DNA from: HIMB11 sp965657135
Lineage (GTDB): Bacteria > Pseudomonadota > Alphaproteobacteria > Rhodobacterales > Rhodobacteraceae
Assembly (NCBI GenBank): GCA_965657135.1
Contig: CBFHNF010000015.1
Coordinates: 1 to 64,000, forward strand
Direction: 5' to 3'
Length of the DNA stretch: 64,000 bases
Both the position numbers and the translations under genes were made by a program. This document shows, one piece after another, positions 25,747 to 33,135 of the stretch. Below the pieces are notes generated by a model. The model did no database searches. It saw only the letters and a list, made by a program, of their open reading frames with translations, and was not told where the DNA came from. The number at the start of each line of letters is the position of its first letter. Position 1 is the stretch's first letter.

Positions 25747-26660
25747 CACCCGCGCGGCGCACGCTTTATCAGGCGCAGTTTTTCGCGCACCTCGGCTGGT
25801 CCGATCACTCGTGCACCCATGCCTTCGATGATGCCCTTAGCGCGGTCAACAAGTTGTTCATTGGTTGCCAAAACCCCTTTTTCCAACCAGAGGTTATCTT
25901 CTAATCCGACCCGAACATTACCCCCCGCCAAGACGGCAGCGGCCACATAGGCCATTTGATTGCGTCCCAAGGCAAAGGCGCTGAATGTCCATTCGGGTGG
26001 CACATTGTTTACCATCGCCATGAATGTATTCAAATCATCTGGCGCGCCCCATGGCACCCCCATGCACAATTGAACCAAGGCATCAGGTTCCAAAATTCCA
26101 TCGGCCACCAGTTGTTTCGCCAGCCATAAATGTCCTGTGTCAAAGGCCTCTATTTCGGGCTTTACGCCCAAATCGGTCATCATTTTTCCCATGGCGCGTA
26201 ACATACCAGGCGTATTGGTCATCACGTAATCGGCCTCGGCAAAATTCATTGTCCCACAATCAAGCGTGCAAATTTCAGGCAGGCATTCAGCAACATGGGC
26301 CACTCGTTCCTCGGCACCGATCATATCGGTTCCTGCCTCTGACAATGGTAAAGGATTTTCCGTTCCCCCGAACACGATATCACCGCCCATGCCCGCCGTT
26401 AGGTTTAAGACGACATCAACCTCAGCGTCACGAATACGATCCGTAACCTCTCGGTAATATTCTAATTTGCGACTTGGTGCACCTGTTTCAGGGTCACGCA
26501 CATGGCAATGAACAACGGCGGCCCCCGCCTTAGCTGCGGCAATCGCGCTGTCTGCAATTTGTTTCGGGCTGCGCGGAACATGGGGGCTTCTGTCTTGGGT
26601 TCCACCGGAGCCAGTAACCGCACAGGTGATAAACACCTCTTTATTCATTGTTAGGGGCAT
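25746..26660 (-). CDS. BKACE-family enzyme, 3-dehydrocarnitine cleavage
   Basis: This 304-residue beta-keto acid cleavage enzyme (DUF849) has 'ITCAVTGSGG' at the N-terminus, the metal-binding 'VVHCHVRDPETG', 'TLDCGTMNFAEADYV' and 'VRVGLEDNLWLEKG'. The family condenses a beta-keto acid with acetyl-CoA; the carnitine branch turns 3-dehydrocarnitine and acetyl-CoA into betainyl-CoA and acetoacetate. GAGGA is five bases before the ATG at 26660; a second ATG at 26648 has none. It is the promoter-proximal gene of the carnitine operon, and the dehydrogenase-thioesterase fusion downstream supports the carnitine assignment. Confidence 0.9.
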   Translation of the reverse strand: MPLTMNKEVFITCAVTGSGGTQDRSPHVPRSPKQIADSAIAAAKAGAAVVHCHVRDPETGAPSRKLEYYREVTDRIRDAEVDVVLNLTAGMGGDIVFGGTENPLPLSEAGTDMIGAEERVAHVAECLPEICTLDCGTMNFAEADYVMTNTPGMLRAMGKMMTDLGVKPEIEAFDTGHLWLAKQLVADGILEPDALVQLCMGVPWGAPDDLNTFMAMVNNVPPEWTFSAFALGRNQMAYVAAAVLAGGNVRVGLEDNLWLEKGVLATNEQLVDRAKGIIEGMGARVIGPAEVREKLRLIKRAPRG

Positions 26661-26682
26661 AAGAATCCTCGTCCTTCACGTG

Positions 26683-26737
26683 TGATGCAATATGATCGCG
26701 CTTGCATCAAAGTTATGATTTGCAGTAATGGTCATAA
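26683..26737. promoter_or_regulatory. Two inverted repeats in the divergent carnitine promoter
   Basis: TGATGCAA (26683-26690) and TTGCATCA (26702-26709) form a perfect 8-base inverted repeat with an 11-base spacer. TTATGA (26713-26718) and TCATAA (26732-26737) form another. Both lie in the 80 bases between the BKACE gene and the AraC-type regulator, where the carnitine operon promoter and the regulator promoter must be. Confidence 0.5.
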
Positions 26738-26740
26738 TTA

Positions 26741-27691
26741 ATGCAAAAATGGTCAATTTATTCACAAGCACCCGTCAAGGTTGGCTTTCTCTTGTTTGAA
26801 TGTTTTTCGAATATGTGTCTTGCCAATTGCGTGGAACCGATGCGCGCCGCAAATACGCTTGGCGATCGACAGGTTTATGATTGGGCCTTTGTTGGGTTGA
26901 ACAAGGGCGTTGTGACCTCGTCTTCACAGTTGAGTGTTTTGACCGACTTTGCAATCCATGATGCGCCTGCATTCGATTATCTGTTTGTGATTGCCAGCTA
27001 TGATTATGACGCCCATGACACACCCGCCACCCGCCGTGCACTGGCGCAGGCCGCAAAAGCATGCAAGATCATGATCGGCTTGGATACAGGCGCGTGGTTG
27101 ATGGCCTCTGCAGGGTTATTGGAATATAAGCGCGCGACAGTGCATTGGGATATCCTGGACAGTTTTTCTGAACGTTTTCTGAATGTTGAACCACTGCGTG
27201 AACGCGTTGTGCGCGATGAAAATCGTGTGACCTGTGCGGGGGCCACATCAGCCTATGATTTAACTCGTGAATTGATTTGTGATCATATCGGACATGGCAT
27301 AGCCTTGGATGTTGACGCCTTGTTCATGCGGCGTGATGACCTGCGCCCACGCCATATTGGCAGCGGGCCAAGTGGCCCTGTGCAACGCGCCATTGATCTG
27401 ATGCATCGTAACATCGAAACGCCGATGGTCTTGGTTGAGATTTCACGGCAAGTGGCCTGCCCACCAAAAACGCTATCGCGTCGGTTTCAGGCCGCCTTGG
27501 GTGCAACACCTGGACAGGTTTATCGCCATATTCGCCTAAGCGCGGCACGGCATCTGGTAGAAAGCACCAGCCTGCAGATTACCGAAATTGCAGTGCGCAC
27601 CGGCTATGAAAGCCCAGCCGCCCTAACCCGCGCATTTCGCAAACGATTTGGTCATTCCCCAAGAGGTTCATCGTTGATTGATCCACGATAA
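26741..27691 (+). CDS. GlxA/CdhR-type AraC-family regulator with DJ-1/PfpI domain
   Basis: The 316-residue protein has an N-terminal glutamine-amidotransferase-like domain ('KVGFLLFECFSNMCLANCVE') and a C-terminal AraC HTH pair ('MVLVEISRQVACPPKTLSRR', 'IAVRTGYESPAALTRAFRKR'). This architecture is shared by GbdR and CdhR, which activate glycine betaine and carnitine genes. It is divergent from the carnitine operon, which makes a CdhR-like role likely. Its 3' end overlaps the convergent rlmE gene by 40 bases. Confidence 0.88.
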   Translation: MQKWSIYSQAPVKVGFLLFECFSNMCLANCVEPMRAANTLGDRQVYDWAFVGLNKGVVTSSSQLSVLTDFAIHDAPAFDYLFVIASYDYDAHDTPATRRALAQAAKACKIMIGLDTGAWLMASAGLLEYKRATVHWDILDSFSERFLNVEPLRERVVRDENRVTCAGATSAYDLTRELICDHIGHGIALDVDALFMRRDDLRPRHIGSGPSGPVQRAIDLMHRNIETPMVLVEISRQVACPPKTLSRRFQAALGATPGQVYRHIRLSAARHLVESTSLQITEIAVRTGYESPAALTRAFRKRFGHSPRGSSLIDPR

Positions 27692-28389
27692 CCTGTGGCA
27701 ACCACAAATTTTTCTGAACTATCAGCCCGACTGCTAGGGGGTTTGATGTTCATCACCTTTTTGAACCGCTGTTTCAGCAGCTTTTGCAATTCACCCTCTG
27801 CACCCCCTGCCAGCACTTTGGCAACAAAGGTGCCCTCAGGTTCTAGCACATCAAAGGCGAAATAGGCCGCGGCCTCGCACAGGGCAACAATGCGCAGGTG
27901 GTCTGTTTGTTTGTGACCAGAACTGGACGCCGCCATATCCGACATCACAACATGGGCTGGGCCACCCAACCATTCTTTCACCATTAGATCAGCATCATCA
28001 CTTAGAAAATCCAGCTGATAGATTTCGGCACCAGCAATCGGCTCAACCTCTTGTAAATCGACGCCCAGCACCGTGCCAATCGCCTTATCTTGCCGCTCAC
28101 CCATGGCATTCACACGTTTCACCGCAACCTGACACCAACCTCCAGGAGCGCAACCCAGATCAACCACGCGCGCACCGGGCACCAAAAAACGGAACTTGTC
28201 ATCCAATTCTAAAATTTTAAATGCGGCGCGTCCGCGATAGCCTTCGGCCTTGGCGCGTTTGACATAGGGATCGTTTAACTGTCGTTGCAGCCATTTGACC
28301 TGTGCCACAGTGCGTCCCCGAGCCGTTTTCACCTTTACCTTTAAATCGCGCTGCCCACGGCCCGAAGAGTTTTTTATCTGCTTTGCCAT
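27652..28389 (-). CDS. rlmE: 23S rRNA 2'-O-ribose uridine methyltransferase RlmE (FtsJ/RrmJ)
   Basis: This 245-residue FtsJ-family protein has the SAM motif 'VVDLGCAPGGWCQVAV', the N-terminal 'DPYVKRAKAEGYRGRAAFKI', and 'VVMSDMAASSSGHKQTDH' with catalytic Asp. It methylates U2552 of 23S rRNA during large-subunit maturation. A basic N-terminal tail of about 30 residues precedes the catalytic part. Of two adjacent ATG codons the second has the better spacing to AAGG. It lies 33 bases after the Ppx/GppA gene on the same strand. Confidence 0.93.
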   Translation of the reverse strand: MAKQIKNSSGRGQRDLKVKVKTARGRTVAQVKWLQRQLNDPYVKRAKAEGYRGRAAFKILELDDKFRFLVPGARVVDLGCAPGGWCQVAVKRVNAMGERQDKAIGTVLGVDLQEVEPIAGAEIYQLDFLSDDADLMVKEWLGGPAHVVMSDMAASSSGHKQTDHLRIVALCEAAAYFAFDVLEPEGTFVAKVLAGGAEGELQKLLKQRFKKVMNIKPPSSRADSSEKFVVATGYRGSINDEPLGE

Positions 28390-28422
28390 CATGTTGCCTT
28401 TTGACTGAGCACTCGTATTAGA

Positions 28423-29538
28423 TCAGTATGGCCCATCTTCCAAGACGCCATTTGCACACATTTGCGCATACAACAGCCCCTCGCGCAGTCCACGATCCGC
28501 AACGGACAGGCGATCCGTTGGCCAAGACCGCAGCAAGGCCTGCAAAATCGCCGCCCCGGACATGATTAATGCCTGACGATCTGATCCAATGCGCGGATCA
28601 GAACGACGTCCATCTGGACCCAATTGCAGATAGCCATCAATTACATGATCAATTTGATCGGACGTCATGCGCAATCCATCCACCTTGGTGCGATCATATC
28701 GTTTCAGGCCCAAGTGCGATGCCGCAACTGTTGTCACCGTGCCTGAGGTTCCAATGATTTGAAACCCCTCACGCGTTTGCTGATCTGCATAGGGAGCGAA
28801 ATCTGCAAGCTTTTCTTCAAAATGACAGCTCATCAATGCGTATCGAGCAGCGTCATCTTCGACATCACTAAAGTTGTCGCGCAGCGTTGCAACGCCCAAT
28901 GGAATCGAAATCCAATCGACCACTTTTGCGGCCGGAAACGGGCTATCGGTTGTGTGGAATCCGGCGTGTAACCGCATGATTGCGCGCGGGCGCTCCCACT
29001 TTGGTACAGCAGAAAGATCAATCCAAACAAGTTCCGTTGATCCCCCACCAATATCGACCACCAATAACTGTTCCGTTTTGGTTGATACCAAAGGCGCACA
29101 GGAAATCACGGCCAAGCGCGCCTCTTCTTCGGGCTTGATAATTTCAAGCTTGATACCGGTTTCGCGCCGAACTTGTTCTAGGAACGCTTTTGAATTTTCT
29201 GCGCGACGACAGGCTTCTGTCGCAACCAAACGCATGTGTTTCACACGGTGCGACTTCAGTTTTTGTTGACACACACGCAATGCCTGAACCGTGCGCTGCA
29301 TTGAGCCACGATTTAACTTCCCCGTTCTTTCCAAACCTGCACCCAATTGCACAGATTTGGAAAAACTATCAATCACATGAAACTGGTTACCCTTAGGCTG
29401 GGCAATCAACATGCGACAACTATTTGTTCCCAGATCCAATGCGGCATAAAGTTCCGTTGGATTGGGTCGCTTCTTTGGCGCGGGGCTCTCTACCGGTTTG
29501 GGAAATGCGCCCGCACCTGTTGGACGCTTGGGCGCCAT
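28423..29538 (-). CDS. Ppx/GppA family exopolyphosphatase / pppGpp phosphohydrolase
   Basis: The 371-residue ASKHA-fold protein has phosphate motif 1 'ALDLGTNSCRMLIAQP', motif 2 'VVDIGGGSTELVWI' and a later 'GTSGTVTTVAASHLG'. GGAGGG is seven bases before the ATG at 29538. The length matches short Ppx/GppA proteins without the C-terminal HD extension. A Pro/Lys-rich tail of about 30 residues precedes the domain. It probably forms an operon with rlmE. Whether it acts on polyphosphate or pppGpp cannot be read from sequence. Confidence 0.9.
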   Translation of the reverse strand: MAPKRPTGAGAFPKPVESPAPKKRPNPTELYAALDLGTNSCRMLIAQPKGNQFHVIDSFSKSVQLGAGLERTGKLNRGSMQRTVQALRVCQQKLKSHRVKHMRLVATEACRRAENSKAFLEQVRRETGIKLEIIKPEEEARLAVISCAPLVSTKTEQLLVVDIGGGSTELVWIDLSAVPKWERPRAIMRLHAGFHTTDSPFPAAKVVDWISIPLGVATLRDNFSDVEDDAARYALMSCHFEEKLADFAPYADQQTREGFQIIGTSGTVTTVAASHLGLKRYDRTKVDGLRMTSDQIDHVIDGYLQLGPDGRRSDPRIGSDRQALIMSGAAILQALLRSWPTDRLSVADRGLREGLLYAQMCANGVLEDGPY

Positions 29539-29748
29539 ATTCACGCCCTCCGATAGACTTAAGTTAGTTTCAAGATACGCATGCTTTTCCCCTGCCGCAA
29601 GGGGACAATGTCAAAATTGTCGCAGGGAGAATGCATCGCTTCATTTTCATCATGAAAAACTTGCATTGGTTTTCCCTGAGCAATGGAGAATATACCTTGC
29701 GAAACAAAGCAACGTCGCGGAATGTCCTCTAGTTGTCGAAAACCGACG

Positions 29749-29760
29749 TCGAAATTTCGA
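29749..29760. promoter_or_regulatory. Perfect 12-base palindrome before the one-carbon operon
   Basis: TCGAAATTTCGA lies 43 bases before the first gene of the folate/corrinoid operon, in the 264-base space to the divergent ppx gene. Location and symmetry suggest a regulator site; no known consensus is recognised. I saw no cobalamin or SAM riboswitch in this space. Confidence 0.3.
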
Positions 29761-29802
29761 ATTGCAGACTTATCTATGGGCAACTTGATTGAGGATTCGA
29801 TG

Positions 29803-30102
29803 ATGACTGATGTAACCATTGTTTATTGGCGCGATATGCCCGCGCAGGTGATTGTTGGAAAAGGCCGCCGTGGGGTAAAACGCCCCCTTCCCGAACGTTT
29901 TGAACAAGCGATTGATCGCGCAGCGATGAAAAGCGGTATGGCGGGGACAGATGAATATCTGTCCGAATGGCGTAAGGCAGCCCCAATTCAAGTTGAAGGA
30001 ACACCCGAAGAAGCGGCAGAAAACACCGCGCTTCGAATTGAGGAAGAGTACGATTTAGAGCGCATTAAGGCCCTGATCGAGAACAATGGATGGGAGGCGT
30101 AA
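29803..30102 (+). CDS. 'Virulence factor' (PF13769) family protein of the methyltransferase operon
   Basis: This 99-residue protein has the family opening 'VTIVYWRDMPAQVIVGKG' and a C-terminal acidic helix ('ALRIEEEYDLERIKALIE'). The family name is historical and says little. GAGGA lies seven bases before the ATG at 29803. The stop is three bases before the MTHFR-like gene, and a methyl-THF:corrinoid methyltransferase follows. As I recall, the same trio occurs in other Rhodobacterales near MttB and corrinoid genes. A helper role in one-carbon transfer is inferred; no catalytic residues are obvious. Confidence 0.8.
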   Translation: MTDVTIVYWRDMPAQVIVGKGRRGVKRPLPERFEQAIDRAAMKSGMAGTDEYLSEWRKAAPIQVEGTPEEAAENTALRIEEEYDLERIKALIENNGWEA

Positions 30103-30105
30103 ACC

Positions 30106-31032
30106 ATGGCGCTTTTTAATTTTGCTAAAAAATCAGAAGAAGAAACCAGCGTTTCACCGGAAATGGAATCCTTTTTAAAGGGATATTCTATCGAGGTTAT
30201 GCCGCGCACGGCGGAAAAGGTCGAAGATTTCCGCGCGCTATTGCCCAAAGGCACACGAGTTTATATTGCCCACATCGAAGGCACCCCGATTGAAGATATG
30301 GTTGCCACAGCTAAGCGGATTTCCAACGAAGGCTATGACGTGATGCCCCACTTCCCTGCACGCATCATCAAAGACGCTGCAACGTTGGAAAATTGGATCG
30401 CGCAGTATCAGGGCGAGGCCGGTGTTGAACAGGCGCTTTTGCTGGCAGGTGGTGTCACGAACCCACACGGCGATTTCGACAGTTCAATGCAATTGTTGGA
30501 AACCGGGTTGTTTGACAAAGCTGGCTTTAAACGTCTGCATGTTGCGGGTCATCCAGAAGGGAACAAAGATATCGACCCTGACGGATCCATGAAAAACGTG
30601 GATGCGGCGCTTCAGTGGAAACAGAAATTCAGCGAAACAACAGATGCGGAAATGGCGCTTGCCACGCAGTTTGCATTTGATGCAGGTCCAATTATTGAAT
30701 GGGCAAACGACCTAAAGGCGGCGGGCATCACATTGCCAATCCATATCGGTATCGCAGGTCCTGCTAAACTGCAGACGCTGATCAAATTCGCAATCGCTTG
30801 TGGTGTGGGTCCATCGTTAAAGGTCCTACAAAAACGCGCAATGGACGTTACGAAACTCTTGCTGCCTTATGAACCTACACAGGTGTTGTCAGAATTGGCC
30901 GCACACAAGGCAGCGAACCCCGATTTCAATATCACGCATGTCCATTTCTTTCCCTTAGGTGGGATCAAAACCAACGCGGTTTGGACACATAACAATGGCG
31001 GCACATCTGCCATCCCAGCAAACGCATCTTAA
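30106..31032 (+). CDS. Methylenetetrahydrofolate reductase-like protein
   Basis: This 308-residue TIM-barrel protein shows MTHFR-like elements: 'YIAHIEGTPIEDMVATAKRI', 'ALLLAGGVTNPHGDFDSS', 'HVAGHPEGNKDIDPDGSM' and 'THVHFFPLGG'. It lacks the usual N-terminal region of MetF and is clearly diverged, so it is probably not the housekeeping methionine-synthesis enzyme. MetF relatives interconvert methylene- and methyl-THF using FAD. Next to a methyl-THF:corrinoid methyltransferase, it would oxidise methyl-THF released by corrinoid-dependent demethylation. It is tightly packed between its two neighbours. Confidence 0.85.
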   Translation: MALFNFAKKSEEETSVSPEMESFLKGYSIEVMPRTAEKVEDFRALLPKGTRVYIAHIEGTPIEDMVATAKRISNEGYDVMPHFPARIIKDAATLENWIAQYQGEAGVEQALLLAGGVTNPHGDFDSSMQLLETGLFDKAGFKRLHVAGHPEGNKDIDPDGSMKNVDAALQWKQKFSETTDAEMALATQFAFDAGPIIEWANDLKAAGITLPIHIGIAGPAKLQTLIKFAIACGVGPSLKVLQKRAMDVTKLLLPYEPTQVLSELAAHKAANPDFNITHVHFFPLGGIKTNAVWTHNNGGTSAIPANAS

Positions 31033-31044
31033 GGAAGAATAGAC

Positions 31045-32103
31045 ATGGTAAAAACTGTCGTCGAATCAAAAACAAAAACGGCTATCCTGGGGTTTGACCA
31101 ACCGTTTTGTGTGATTGGTGAACGCATCAACCCAACAGGGCGCAAAAAACTGGCAGCCGAGTTAGAAGCAGGTGATTATTCCACCGTTGAAAAAGATGCC
31201 TTGGCGCAGGTTATGGCGGGGGCTGACATTTTAGATATCAACGCAGGTGTTGTATATAATTCAAACCCAAACCCGAACGAAACTGAACCCCCCCTAATGA
31301 CAGCGTTGATTAATCTGGTCCAAGGTTTGACAGACGTGCCGCTGTGTATCGACAGCTCTGTTCCAGAAGCCTTAGAAGCCGGCCTTCAAGCAGCCGAGGG
31401 ACGTCCGTTGCTGAACTCGGTCACGGGTGAAGAGGAACGTTTGGAATTTGTTTTGCCTTTGGTGAAAAAATATAACGTGCCAGTTGTTGCGATTTCAAAT
31501 GACGACACGGGTATTTCCGAGGATCCAGAGGTACGCTTTGCCGTTGCCAAAAAGATCGTGGAACGCGCGGCCGACTTTGGCATTCCCGCCCATGACATTG
31601 TTGTAGACCCATTGGTTATGCCAATTGGCGCAATGGCGACAGCGGGCAACCAAGTGTTCGCATTGGTGCGCAAACTGCGTGAAGAATTGGGTGTGAACAC
31701 AACTTGTGGCGCGTCAAACATTTCCTTTGGTCTGCCCAACCGCCACGGCATCAACAATGCATTCCTACCAATGGCGATGGGTGCGGGTATGACATCGGCG
31801 ATTATGAACCCTGTCGCCCTACCCATCACGCAAAAGCGGATTGCAGAGAAAAAAGCAGAGGTAGAGGCCGCTGGCATCATCCTACCTGCAGAGATGGATG
31901 ACGAAACCTTTGTTCAAATGTTTGGCCTTGGTTCAACAAAACCACGTCCTGGTAAAGAAATGGAAGCTATCCGCGCTGCAAACTTATTAACAAACAACGA
32001 TGCACATGGCGGTCAATGGATTGCCTTTAACAAGCCTGCTGGCTCTGGCGATACAACTGTCGGTGGCCGCGGTGGTCGTCGCGGTGGCCGTCGTCGCGCA
32101 TAA
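31045..32103 (+). CDS. Methyltetrahydrofolate:corrinoid methyltransferase (pterin-binding, AcsE/MtvA-like)
   Basis: This 352-residue pterin-binding TIM barrel has 'VIGERINPTGRKKLAAELEA' at the N-terminus, 'GADILDINAGV', 'PLCIDSSVPEALEA' and 'TTCGASNISFGLPNRHG', as in the methyl-THF domain of MetH and in AcsE. It passes methyl groups between a corrinoid protein and THF. The last 16 residues are an Arg/Gly tail ending 'GGRGGRRGGRRRA', outside the fold. It is third in the operon and is followed by a strong terminator. The MttB-type enzymes at the two window ends also carry Arg/Gly tails, at their N-termini. Confidence 0.9.
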   Translation: MVKTVVESKTKTAILGFDQPFCVIGERINPTGRKKLAAELEAGDYSTVEKDALAQVMAGADILDINAGVVYNSNPNPNETEPPLMTALINLVQGLTDVPLCIDSSVPEALEAGLQAAEGRPLLNSVTGEEERLEFVLPLVKKYNVPVVAISNDDTGISEDPEVRFAVAKKIVERAADFGIPAHDIVVDPLVMPIGAMATAGNQVFALVRKLREELGVNTTCGASNISFGLPNRHGINNAFLPMAMGAGMTSAIMNPVALPITQKRIAEKKAEVEAAGIILPAEMDDETFVQMFGLGSTKPRPGKEMEAIRAANLLTNNDAHGGQWIAFNKPAGSGDTTVGGRGGRRGGRRRA

Positions 32104-32120
32104 TCTAAATTTAGAGACCT

Positions 32121-32152
32121 AAAAAATGCACGGAGACATCCGTGCCTTTTTA
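32121..32152 (+). terminator. Rho-independent terminator after the one-carbon operon
   Basis: GCACGGA and TCCGTGC pair perfectly around a 4-base loop, with A6 before and CTTTTT after, 24 bases past the stop. Confidence 0.85.
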
Positions 32153-32171
32153 ATTGCGCTGCGTTTATGCC

Positions 32172-33047
32172 TTATCCAAGAAATTCAAAGCTTACTGATT
32201 TGTACCTAGGTCTATAAATCGGTTTTGAATGATCCTTTTTGGGATTTTCTGCCAAATCCAATGTCCGCTGTAACAATAGATCAATTCCCTGTTGCGAACG
32301 CACAGGCAGTTCACTTGGCTGGATCGCGGTACCAATGTTTACTTGGAATTTGAATTTTGATTTGTTTAGCGTTTCGTGAAACAACGTAATGTCACGCAGC
32401 GTTGGGTGAATTGCATCGAATGCATAAAACAACGCTGAGTTGCGCGAACTTAGATGGATCGGAATGACGGGCAATTCAAATTTCCGCGCAATCATCGCAG
32501 CAGAAGCCATCCATTCGCGTTCGTAAAGCTTAATCCCGTGCCGTTTTGCAAGCCGACCCGAGGGGAAAATAACGCCCAAACGCCCTGCATTCACGGCGTT
32601 TTCGGTATCGATCATCGTCTGGCGTGTTTTGGCATGGCTGCGTTTATCTTTGCGCCACTCTACCGGCACAATAATGTCCGCCATTTGAGGTAAAACACGC
32701 AGAATATCCCGATTTGCAAAATAAAAGGCATCGCGGCGCACCCGACGCAACACATCATGCATGATTACGCCATCGGCGATCCCTGTTGGATGCGTTGCAA
32801 CAATCAGCGCAGGGCCTGTTGTGGGAATGTTATGCAAGCCCGCAACTGAAACGTTCTGTGCCAATCGATCGGCCATATAATCCATGATCTCAGGTGCAGA
32901 TAAAGGCTCTAAATTTTCAGCCACACGCAACGTGTGTCGATACCCAAGGAGTGTTTCCAAAACGGGCTTAAACGCTGCGCCATATGCCGTGGCGCGATAT
33001 AGCCAAGGCGCACGCTCGGCGATCAATGGGTCAATCAAATGCTTCAT
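32172..33047 (-). CDS. PlsC-like lysophospholipid/glycerol acyltransferase
   Basis: The 291-residue protein has an acyltransferase block 'VATHPTGIADGVIMHDVL' (His and Asp separated by five residues, where the usual motif is H-x4-D), 'FANRDILRVLP' and 'GVIFPSGRLAKRHG'. It probably transfers an acyl chain to a lipid at the inner membrane, though no clear membrane span is seen. The start is the ATG at 33047; a TTG at 33089 would begin inside a hairpin. The changed H-to-D spacing sets it apart from classical PlsC. It lies downstream of lpd on the same strand. Confidence 0.75.
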   Translation of the reverse strand: MKHLIDPLIAERAPWLYRATAYGAAFKPVLETLLGYRHTLRVAENLEPLSAPEIMDYMADRLAQNVSVAGLHNIPTTGPALIVATHPTGIADGVIMHDVLRRVRRDAFYFANRDILRVLPQMADIIVPVEWRKDKRSHAKTRQTMIDTENAVNAGRLGVIFPSGRLAKRHGIKLYEREWMASAAMIARKFELPVIPIHLSSRNSALFYAFDAIHPTLRDITLFHETLNKSKFKFQVNIGTAIQPSELPVRSQQGIDLLLQRTLDLAENPKKDHSKPIYRPRYKSVSFEFLG

Positions 33048-33079
33048 AGACACGCGGTAATGCGCATTGGTGACAGTTA

Positions 33080-33110
33080 GGTGACACAAATGTAACCAAT
33101 TTGTGTCACC
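33080..33110. repeat. Perfect 11-base inverted repeat between lpd and the acyltransferase gene
   Basis: GGTGACACAAA (33080-33090) and TTTGTGTCACC (33100-33110) flank a 9-base spacer. A further GGTGACA copy lies at 33069-33075. There is no T-run on either side, so it is not a standard terminator. It is 33 bases before the acyltransferase ATG and could be an operator or an mRNA hairpin. Confidence 0.7.
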
Positions 33111-33135
33111 ACATTCTCATGTGTCCCTTCCGTAA

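Noticed and set aside
29545..29802. Cobalamin or SAM riboswitch upstream of the one-carbon operon
   Set aside because: I looked for the conserved boxes and saw none; only a short palindrome is present.
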